From NCBI GenBank assembly GCA_030267565.1, contig BRXU01000010.1, positions 248,001 to 312,000 on the forward strand: 64,000 nucleotides of DNA, in the 5' to 3' direction. The translations under genes and the position numbers were made by a program. Positions 21,996 to 30,489 of the stretch are shown piece after piece (within the stretch, counting starts at the first letter, position 1; every line of letters starts with the position of its first letter). This stretch comes from Pleodorina starrii (taxonomy: Eukaryota; Chlorophyta; Chlorophyceae; Chlamydomonadales; Volvocaceae). The notes under the pieces are model-generated. The model worked only from the letters and a program-made list of their open reading frames with translations. It made no database searches and had not been told where the DNA came from.

Positions 21996-23624
21996 CTAGC
22001 AGGCTTGCGATTGTGGGTCGGGCCCTTGCTTGGAGGGTGCGGGAGAGTCAAGGGTCGTCGCTTTGTGCTGTTTGGCCGCATTTAAGCGCCACTGCTGTCC
22101 CTTTGCGTATTCAATTAGCGAATCGAGATCTGACCATCTGAGGCCAATTGAATCAGTTGCGCACATGGCATGTAGTTGCGTGGATAGGCCCTTCAGGGAC
22201 CAATGAATGAGGTCTACTTGGCCCATTTGAGGGTCGTTGCGCGTGATGCGGCGGAACCGCTGGACGTATTGGGGTACGGACTCGCCGGCTTTCATGGCAT
22301 GCTCCAATTGATCAAGGCGCTCGCGCACTTGGTGGGGTGTGTCCTTGTCCACATCGCCAAACAATTGGATGAAATCTGCACGCAAGGCCTCGATAGTGCA
22401 GTCTGTGTGAATGCGCACAAAAGCGTTGTACCAAGTCAGGACATCGCCAGTGCAGTAATAACGCAGGCCATGAACCGGGTTGTTGCCCGTATCGCGCAAG
22501 TACTGCACTACAGTATCAAACCACGCGTCAGGTTCGGTAACCTGAGCGCTGGTGGTGCCGTTGTACGCAGGCGGCTGCCTAAAACTCTTGGGAAAGGCAA
22601 AGGCCGCAGTCACATTGTGCGACGGGGGGGCGGGCTGCGGGCGCACCCCAACGGACGTTATGCCCGACAAACCATCATTCCCACTTACGTGTGCCGGGGC
22701 GTTGCCCGGCGCAGCCCCGCCTGCGAGCGCGCCATTGTTGTTGGCAGCGGCGCTAGGCGGTGGATTGTTGACAGCGGCTTCCGGCTGGGGAGGCAGTGCG
22801 GCGGCGTTGGCAGCCGCCGGCGGGTCTTGGGCCGAGGCCGGAGCGGGGGGCGCAGGAGCGAGCGGTGCTGGGGCCAGGGGCGGGGGGCGGGCAATATCGG
22901 CGATCATCCGGTGGATGTCGCCAACCTGGCGCTCCAGCCTGTCGAGCTTGTCATTGACTTTCCTGAACTTGGTGTTCGGTGTGTCCTGCGCAGCTGTCAA
23001 AGGGGCGGTTGCAAAACGTACAGTGTTCGAACCGCCGGCAGGTCGCTGCTTTGAGCGCCTCGCCTCGCCAGCACGACTTGCGTACTGTGCCTTTCTGGCA
23101 GCTATCTTAGAGCGCGCGCGGGAAGATGGGAACGGTTGCTCCAATGTGGCAAGCTCGTCGTAAATGGTTGCGTCAAGGCTTCGCTTGCGCGACTTACGGG
23201 TGGCCTTTTCGCCGGCCTCGCCGCTTGGGACGGCAGGGTTGACCGCGTTTCCGTCGGGGTCGGCGACGTTCTCAAGCTCGTTGAGAATGTTCCGCTGCGG
23301 CAGGGATTCAATCCATTTCTCCAATTGTTCAGTAGCAATGTCATACAATGCTGCCAGGTTTTTCTCTACAGCACGAGTGCAGAGTTTCTTCAACTGGGAT
23401 GGAAACTTAGCCGACGGGTTAGCTCGGTAGAACGCTTGCGCTGCGATGAGTTGGTCCTTGAAATCTCGCAAGGCATCACTACGCTTGCGTTCGTAGTTGC
23501 GCGGGTTCACCTCAAGCCGGTGGGGGGGCGCATCCTGTCCGCGTTGACGCCGGTCGTCGCCGTCGTCACCACCAGCGCCGCTAACACCGCCAGCGCCTCC
23601 AGCGCGTCGGGCAAGAGAAGTCAT
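21996..23624 (-). CDS. Gag polyprotein of the LTR element
   Basis: 542 residues, uninterrupted, from the ATG at 23624 to a TAG at 21996. The N-terminus is Gly/Asp-rich, followed by a charged helical region (about 35-220) and a Pro/Ala-rich linker (about 245-330). The C-terminal third is a retrotransposon gag domain (EPDAWFDTVVQYLRDTGNN, LTWYNAFV, FIQLFGDVDKDTPHQVRERL, ESVPQYVQRFRRI). No CCHC zinc knuckle is visible, and the protein ends soon after the gag domain, in line with a deletion removing what followed. It would form the particle that packages element RNA. Confidence 0.9.
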   Translation of the reverse strand: MTSLARRAGGAGGVSGAGGDDGDDRRQRGQDAPPHRLEVNPRNYERKRSDALRDFKDQLIAAQAFYRANPSAKFPSQLKKLCTRAVEKNLAALYDIATEQLEKWIESLPQRNILNELENVADPDGNAVNPAVPSGEAGEKATRKSRKRSLDATIYDELATLEQPFPSSRARSKIAARKAQYASRAGEARRSKQRPAGGSNTVRFATAPLTAAQDTPNTKFRKVNDKLDRLERQVGDIHRMIADIARPPPLAPAPLAPAPPAPASAQDPPAAANAAALPPQPEAAVNNPPPSAAANNNGALAGGAAPGNAPAHVSGNDGLSGITSVGVRPQPAPPSHNVTAAFAFPKSFRQPPAYNGTTSAQVTEPDAWFDTVVQYLRDTGNNPVHGLRYYCTGDVLTWYNAFVRIHTDCTIEALRADFIQLFGDVDKDTPHQVRERLDQLEHAMKAGESVPQYVQRFRRITRNDPQMGQVDLIHWSLKGLSTQLHAMCATDSIGLRWSDLDSLIEYAKGQQWRLNAAKQHKATTLDSPAPSKQGPDPQSQAC

Positions 23625-23670
23625 TTGAGATATATATGCGGAAGCGTAGACCGTTTAAGGCCCAGGAAGG

Positions 23671-23689
23671 AACTTGTCTCGATACCAAA
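23671..23689 (-). other. Primer-binding-site candidate
   Basis: Directly inside the 5' LTR the minus strand reads TTTGGTATCGAGACAAG. TGGTATC is the usual start of a PBS complementary to an initiator tRNA-Met 3' end. Inferred by pattern only. Confidence 0.55.
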
Positions 23690-23690
23690 C

Positions 23691-23896
23691 TGTAACGGAG
23701 CTCGGTCCCTATAGGGTCCTGTGCCGTTATATAACTAACCTAGATAGGTTAGAAGCCACAGAATGGTGGTATCGAAAGATACCTTTTTGGTATGAGTGTC
23801 AGTATTTAACTGAGTTGGTTGCAAGAGCCATAAGGCCCTTGTCGTAATTGAGTATTACAAATGGACGAGCGGCCCATTGGGCCTGACGTCCTTACA
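23691..23896 (-). repeat. 5' LTR of the chromovirus-type element
   Basis: 206 bp, base-for-base the same as the left LTR. Read on the minus strand it is the promoter-side LTR. Its outer end lies 315 bases upstream of the pherophorin start codon, in the opposite orientation. Confidence 0.97.
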
Positions 23897-23910
23897 CCCT
23901 TTCCTTAGCT

Positions 23911-23945
23911 TATAAGCATCATATATATACATATACATAAATATG
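23911..23945 (+). promoter_or_regulatory. Possible TATA region of the pherophorin gene
   Basis: TATAAG at 23911 followed by ATATATATACATATACATA, 14-50 bases outside the retroelement and about 280 bases before the start codon. This is the only strong AT-rich patch upstream of the gene. Inference only. Confidence 0.25.
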
Positions 23946-24210
23946 ATGAGGCAGAAAGCTGATGTATCGTCTGCCTAAATAATAGTCCTTAGCATCAAGT
24001 CAGGACAGGTAGGTGTGTTTCTGGCGGTCTGCCTCGCCAGGCCTCGCACCCTACTGTGATTCCGCTTAATCCGTTTGACTCACGCAAGTCGCTTTGCCGT
24101 AGGCCACCTACTTGCCGAGCCAAGCCGTTACTCCCAATTCCGTCGCCGCGATACGGTAGCGTTTCCAAAAGGACGACGGACAGTGGAACTTTAGCCTCGA
24201 CTCCTCGGAA

Positions 24211-26578
24211 ATGGGGAGCGTTCCGCTTGTCCTCCTGCCTACTGTTCTGACAGTCTTTTTGGCCATTACAGCACCCGGCATCGTGCATGGCGCATCTGTA
24301 CCGCTGCCGGCGTGTCCCGCAGACCCTTGCGGTGGGGGCGTCCAACCCGCACGCAACCCGTGCGATTGCAACAAATTTTACATCTGCACTTCGGTAAGCG
24401 TGTCTCTTTCAAGAACGCGGCGCGAATCATGTTCTCGGTATCTGTCACCGTTCCTGCCTGGTCGCACAGTGGCACGACATGTTTTCCGCCCATGTCGCTT
24501 TCATGTACGTTTTGTGCTGTGGGGTTTATCGACACAGCTATACAGCCGCATCGCGATACTGGCACGGAAATATGGCCGTGCGTGTTTCCCATTGCCGTCA
24601 TGCGCCCCAACACTTAAGCAAACCTTCTGGTGCCTCCCTCGCTAACAGGGGACTCCAACAGAGGCACCTTGCCCCCCGGGTCTGCAGTGGAATGCAAACA
24701 TCGGCGTCTGCGACTGGGCAGCAAATGCGGGATGCGTTGCCGGGTCAACCTGCGATTGCAGCGCCTCGCCCCCTCCCCCCCTGCCACCTTCCCCCCTGCC
24801 ACCTTCCCCCCTGCCACCTTCCCCCCTGCCACCTTCGCCCCTGCCGCCTTCGCCCCTACCACCTTCCCCCCTGCCACCTTCCCCCCTGCCACCTTCGCCC
24901 CTGCCACCTTCCCCCCTGCCACCTTCCCCCCTGCCACCTTCCCCCCTGCCACCTTCGCCCCTGCCACCTTCCCCCCTGCCACCTTCCCCCCTGCCACCTT
25001 CCCCCCTGCCACCTTCCCCCCTGCCACCTTCCCCCCTGCCACCTTCCCCCCTGCCACCTTCGCCCCTGCCACCTTCCCCCCTGCCACCTTCCCCGTTGCC
25101 ACCTTCCCCTCTGCCACCTTCGCCCCTGCCACCTACGCCCCTGCCACCTTCCCCCCTGCCGCCTTCGCCGCCCTCGCCTCGGCCACCCTCGCCGCCTTCG
25201 CCTCTGCCACCCTCGCCACCCAGCCCACCGCCACCGCTTCCCCCACCGCCCCCACCTCCCCCACCAGCTCCTCCTGGCCGACCAGGAGTATCTCCCTCAC
25301 CGCCACCTACTCCCCCGCCGAGCAAACCATTCCCTCCACCTCCGTCTCCCGCCCCGCCACCCCCTCCAGCCCCGCCTCCTCCCCCTCCTCCGTCTCCCCC
25401 TCCAGCCCCATCTCCCCCGGCACCCTCCCCGCCGCCGTCCCCTCTCCCGCCCTCGCCTCCGCCCTCCCCCTCACCCCCCAACCCTCGCCCGCCCTCCCCC
25501 TCGCCCCCCAACCCTCTCCCGCCCTCCCCCCCTCCCCCCAACCCTCTCCCGCCCTCACCCTCTCCTCCCACCCCTCCCAGCCCGCCCCCGCCAAAGCCGC
25601 CGTCCCCACCGCCGCCCAGGCCCCCTCCGCCGTCGCCCCCCCCCACCCCCCCCAGTACGCCGTCACCTCGCCCACCAAAGCCCCCCAGGCCACCCACGCC
25701 TCCCAGCCCTCCACAGCCGCCCGTACAACATGAGAACGATGCGCTGGTACGGAAGTTTCCCTTCGCGAGTTGCGGCGCCCGCAAGGCTGACGTGTCGCCG
25801 TACTGGATGACGCCGCCTGTGGGACCGATCAATGCCACGTCATCGAACGAGACGTACTGCTGGCAGGTCCGAACCGACGGCGCAGTGGCCGGTGGCAGCA
25901 GCCGCTGCACGACCATGACCATTTACAAGCTTGAGTTCATTGTGGGTGAGTACGACGAAACGAAGTGTACGGAACGCGAGAAATGTTGCGCGGGCGCTTT
26001 GACGCGGGGGAGGTGCGTGGTGTTGGTGTGTTGGAACCCTGGAATGTCCGATTCGCATTGTTTGCCGATGCCGCCGTGTCGGTCATGTCGCACACGAACG
26101 AGCTTCACCTCGCCGCCTGCTGCCGATCCTGACGCCGTCCTGCCGATGACGAATTCCTGATGCGATGCTGGATTGCTGAGGTTGCTTCCGTGTGTTACGG
26201 TATCCTATCCGCTCTACAACCCGGCCTGCCCGGCTGCTCCGCCCCCTCACCCCCCCCCCACACACACACACAGAGCGTGCCTGCGTGGAGCGCTTCCCCC
26301 GGCCCCTCCGCGCCGCCACCATCAACGGCGTGACCGTGTTCCCCAGTTACGGCCGCAAGACCTGGAAGGGCACCGAGTACGGCATGCTGTCCTTCAGCCA
26401 GCTCACCGAGGACTTCCCCGTGACCCCCGCCGGCGGCCTACGCCTGTGCCTTACGCTCGACACGAGCAGCGGCAGCTGCGCCACCCCGGCGGAGCTGTGC
26501 TACGGCGACACCTGCGTGTACTCACTGTACGACCCGGGCTTCACGTGCTGCCCCGTGAGCCAGGTGCCGTACTCCTAA
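24211..26578 (+). CDS. Pherophorin with N-terminal chitin-binding (CBM14) module
   Basis: Secreted extracellular-matrix glycoprotein. Exons: 24211-24393, 24649-25945, 26274-26578 (GT-AG, frame kept), 594 residues. The signal peptide is about residues 1-27 (hydrophobic [14 protein letters not shown]). Residues 40-90 match the six-cysteine peritrophin-A/CBM14 spacing C-x12-C-x5-C-x9-C-x12-C-x7-C, with the aromatic signatures CNKFYIC and [13 protein letters not shown]. Intron 1 splits this module. Residues 100-425 are a rod of LPPSP and PPSPPP repeats, expected to be hydroxylated and glycosylated. From about 430 comes a pherophorin domain: [51 protein letters not shown] and a Cys-rich end. The combination is unusual; family calls are by pattern. 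Confidence 0.9.
24777..25160 (+). repeat. 15-bp coding minisatellite (LPPSP rod)
   Basis: About 25 tandem CCCCCCTGCCACCTT units inside exon 2 of the pherophorin gene, translating as LPPSP in the gene frame. All six frames stay open, so long antisense Gly-rich and Ala/Thr/Phe frames are by-products. Confidence 0.93.
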
Positions 26579-27490
26579 GCCTCCTAGCTAAGCTGTCCAG
26601 CGCGTCAGGAGGGTGACTTCGCAGGACAGAGCTGCCCTCAGCAGCAAATCAAGATGTCTTATGTGGGGCGAGGATGAGGTTGTCGCGTGGGGCGGCCGTT
26701 TGTTTGGTCGTACGCTGTCGGTACTGCATGCATGACGTGACCTGTGAGCTTTTTTAAGCGCGTCATTCTTTCGCCGTCATTCCTTGGCCCGCCATTTCAT
26801 GCCCGTCAAGGGCTGAGAATGATATTCACTGACGGGCGTCGAGGGTTTGATTTTGCCGTGCAACGGATACGACGAGGGCGCGCGTACGGCCTGACGGTGC
26901 TGAGCGGAAATTCATGTTTTGGGCCGCTGGAAATTGGAGTAGACCTGAAGCCCTGACAGGAGGATTGCTGCCCGGGCGACGACGCTAAACTGACCCAAAA
27001 CTTAATCGGTTGGACGAACGCACAGTTTAGAGTCGTCGGCTGTCCGCGCCGCGAGTCTTAAGCCTTCAAGGAACCGTGCGTACTGCTCATAATACAACAC
27101 TGTGATTGTACAACATGGAGGTTCTGGAGCCAACTGTAGGAGTACGGGCCTTCGGCAGTCCCGCTTTTGGGGTAATGTAAGCAGGCCATGTGTGACGGGC
27201 CAGTGGAAGCATCGAGTTTGCTGAGGGCATCGAAAATAGGGAGAGGTAGAAGGTGCTGGGTATGTGAGAACGAAGGAATGTCATGTCCTCAGGCTGCAAG
27301 GCAGTTAGAAAGCAGTTGCCAACAGACTTTGTAAATAGTTGCAACGGCGTGCTAACCGCCTGCTGTGAAGCGTTGTTAAGCTCCTGCCTGCTCCTGCCAT
27401 GCCCTCTGCTATGCATGTGCTGCGCCGCAGCTGTATTCATCTGTAAGTATTCGTGCACCGCACTACGCCTCCTATGTCTCATACGAATTT
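26579..27490 (+). other. Pherophorin 3' flank and spacer
   Basis: Expected 3' UTR. A TGTAA, the usual volvocine polyadenylation signal, lies at 27176-27180, about 600 bases after the stop. No other gene is supported here. Confidence 0.35.
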
Positions 27491-27499
27491 GAAAGTACA

Positions 27500-28640
27500 G
27501 GAGTGGCTGTCGCAGGCTCGTCGCGGACTGCAGAAAGCGGTTGACGTTCGCAAACAGTCCTGGATGGCTCTCAGGCGTTCTATCTGTTGCACAGATTTCC
27601 ACGAGTGACACGTGTCCGCAAACAATAGCGGCAAACCAGTGTTTCGCGCAAATAGACGCGAATGCAGACGCTCCTTTCCTTGCTGTATTTACGGGAGGGA
27701 ATCAGAGCTTTGTCCGTGTCTTTGTCGGCTGCATGGCACGAGGGAACTGTACCACGGGCTAACCCACCCGTGCTACACGCGATGGGACGCGTTACCCCAT
27801 ATCGCCCGTGTCGCCCTTGTCGCCCGTGACAAAAGCGGAACGCCGGGACTGAAAGCAGCAGCTGCACGAAGGTTTTGTGCAGCTTCTTCACACACACACA
27901 TATATACATGCACCTAACGCGCGCGCACACACACACACGGCTGCGGCACCATTGGTCAGAAAAAGCGAGGGCGAGCGCGGAACTGTTAGGACACAGGCGC
28001 AAAATTCCCCATGGCCCAGCAGCTTTACTTGTTGCCTCCGGAGACCAGCCTCAAGTTTTGGGAGTCCTTGCCCGTCACATGTGCAGGTCGCAATGCAATG
28101 TTGCCTGAGCTGTATCCTAGATTCCTGCCCACGGTGGCCCTCTGGGTCCACTATGAAATAAACCAGTCTCCCTACGGTATCGGGCAGTTGGGTGCGCGCC
28201 GCCATTGCAGATTGCACGCGTTATAGTGAGTCCACGGAGTTTGCAGCCTCCGCTTGAAATGCACGCCATTCTCTGGTTTACCGCTATAACTTCATACATT
28301 GACTGTTTTATGGTGGAATCAGAGGTGCCAATGAAGTACTGTGTCGCATTGCGTGCGAGTTGCAAGGGAAGTGACCCGTGGGTCAATCAGTGCCCCCGCG
28401 TGCAGCGCCCGGGCCGCCGCGAAGATGTTGATAAGGCTCTTTCCGAGGACGAAAAAACACCGTAACCCATGGCAATAATCGTGCAGATTTCGCAGACAGA
28501 AAACACTGCCCCGTTTTGCGAGCACCTTGTTCCGCTGTTGCGCACCGTCGCGACTCTTAGCGGGTCGAAACAGCTTGGTCGCAGCAACAGAAATACCCCG
28601 GGGCGGGGACCAACGCAACTAAAACCCTAAAAACCCGGCC
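27500..28640. repeat. Interspersed repeat R, copy 2 (rearranged)
   Basis: Matches 10618-11790, but a ~140-bp piece (around 27510-27645; GCGGTTGACGTTCGCAAACA) that lies near the end of copy 1 stands at the front here and is missing from the end (junction near 28500). It ends with the same two-unit telomere-like tract (28620-28638). The order suggests it was cut from a tandem array of R units. Confidence 0.78.
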
Positions 28641-29855
28641 TCCTTGCCTGTCTGCGGTCCTGCGGTCGTCAACACTTTCGACAGGTCTGCCCCAAACCAG
28701 CCCGTTACAACAACTCTTTGCTGTCTCGGCTCGGTGGTATGTTATTTAGCGGGCCGGTTATATTTATTGCACGACAAACGCTGCGTTGACCGCTAGCTAG
28801 CTGGTGGCTGCGGTCCATGCAAGAGTGCAGCTCCTCGGCAGCTCCTCGCTCTATCGCGCTCGGCACCCTCCCAGCCGTCTTCTTAGCAACCCAAAATCAT
28901 TCCCCTCTAGAGCTCCTGGCTGCATGTGTGGAGTCGTCATTCGCCAGCACCGTCATGCGGCAACGTCGCCCGAATTTATTTAGGGTCCCGCACACATTTC
29001 CATGCTGCGACAAGCCGCTTTAGTCATATAAGTGTAATATGTCACACGGCAACCACGTTTGATGCGGAAGGACAAAGGAGCGGCTTGCAAGGAAGCCTAC
29101 AGTACAAATGCGAGCATTGTTGCGGCGGCGAACTTTGCCAGGCTTCAAGACGCCGCTCTTGCTTACAAGTAAGTAACACACGCACGGCAACGAACCAAGT
29201 CTGACGCAAAGGTAGCAACTTGCGTGTTCACGTCGTCCTTGGCCGCAGTGCCGACGCCACGTACTGTCTACCTCGCCGCTGCGCTCCCGCCCTCCCCGTG
29301 GATGGTATCGAGTTTCCCAAATGAAGCTTCATACCTCAGAACGAAGGCGCGTGCACGAGGCGCAAGATGTATGTGGCCGACCGGTCCACAGCCCACATTG
29401 GCCGGCTGCGTTGCTCACTGCAGTACGAATGCCCCGACCCCTACTGACGCAGCGACGCACCAGGGCACAACGGTGTCACGACACACTGCGTTGTTGACGC
29501 AACATGTCACTTTCGTTAGTTGCGCTGTTCTCGCCACTTTTAGGCGTTTTGGTTAGTTACGCTTAGTTGGGCGGTTAGCACGCCGGAACGTGAAGCGCGC
29601 GGCCGACCCAGGGCGCGTTCAGCCCGTGTTGATTTGCGTTGTTATAGTCAATATGTTATATACCGTGCATTTTGCCGTGCGGTGTCGGGTAGCAGGGCCT
29701 GTTTGTCGGAGGAGTTCGTATGCAGATGCGGATACCGGTACGTTGGCTCCAGGGTGGGACCCTTGCTCCTGGGCGCCCGTCAACTGATCACCCAACGGCA
29801 ATCTGCGCGAGGCTCCTCTGTAATTAACTAATATCCAACGGGCCGTTTACGTCTT
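28641..29855. other. Spacer; possible small exon at 29062-29168
   Basis: No recognised gene. A short plus-strand frame from ATG 29062 (ACKEAYSTNASIVAAANFAR ...) ends in a good GTAAGT donor at 29169, and an open tail ending QYECPDPY then a stop occurs near 29446. I could not join them into one convincing gene model. Confidence 0.25.
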
Positions 29856-30175
29856 GTGTCGTGACAGCGAGTTGCAAGGGAATTGGCCTGTGGGTCAGTG
29901 CCCCCGCGTGCAACGCCTGGGCCGCCGCAAAGATGTTGATAAGGCCCTTTCCGAGGACGAAAACAACACCTTCACTCATGGCAATAATCGTGCAGATTTC
30001 GCAGAGACAGAAAACAGCATAAGCAAGCGCCCCAGCGTTTTGTGCCCCCGGACAGTCGCTCGATGCAGGCTGCAGAAAGCGGTTGACGTTCGCAAACATA
30101 CCTGGATGGCTCTCAGGCGTTCTATCTATTGCACAGATTTCCACGAGTGGTACGTTTACGCAAACAACGGGGGAG
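29856..30175. repeat. Interspersed repeat R, partial copy 3
   Basis: Matches the last third of copy 1 (GTTGCAAGGGAATTGGCCTG ... GATGTTGATAAGGC ... TTGACGTTCGCAAACATACC). It lies about 315 bases upstream of the SHPRH start codon. Confidence 0.8.
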
Positions 30176-30489
30176 GGTTTGCCAGGGGCTACCAAGTACC
30201 AACCACAACAGGAGGTTGGTATTGGTAGTTGATGGTTGGTGGTTGCTGCCCACTGTAGCAAATACTATCACAACATCGGACTGTATGGGAAGCTTGGGGA
30301 TCATTCTGACCTCTCACAAGTCGTGTGCTCGTGTCTCGTGTGCAGACTGTTCGTTGCAAACAGTTACGAGGGTTGGCGGTTCATGCACAACCAGCAGCAA
30401 CTGACTTGCTGGTTTTATGCACCAGTTACTTGCTTAACTGAATTATTTTGTCCCATATTCTGCTGTCATGCCGTGATACAAGTTGAGAA

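Larger units (their letters stand above)
21181..23896 (-). mobile_element. Internally deleted chromovirus-type LTR retrotransposon
   Basis: 2,716 bp, complete at both ends: two identical 206-bp LTRs, 5-bp target duplication CCCTT (21176-21180 and 23897-23901), a primer-binding-site candidate inside the right LTR, and a purine tract next to the left LTR. The interior on the minus strand is an intact gag, then a decayed integrase piece, the integrase tail and a chromodomain. Protease, reverse transcriptase and RNase H are missing. The chromodomain places it near Ty3/gypsy chromoviruses. Identical LTRs indicate recent insertion, although the integrase remnant is broken. Confidence 0.93.

Noticed and set aside
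24642..25922. 426-codon minus-strand Gly-rich frame
   Set aside because: Antisense shadow of the pherophorin proline rod; it has no start context or domain.
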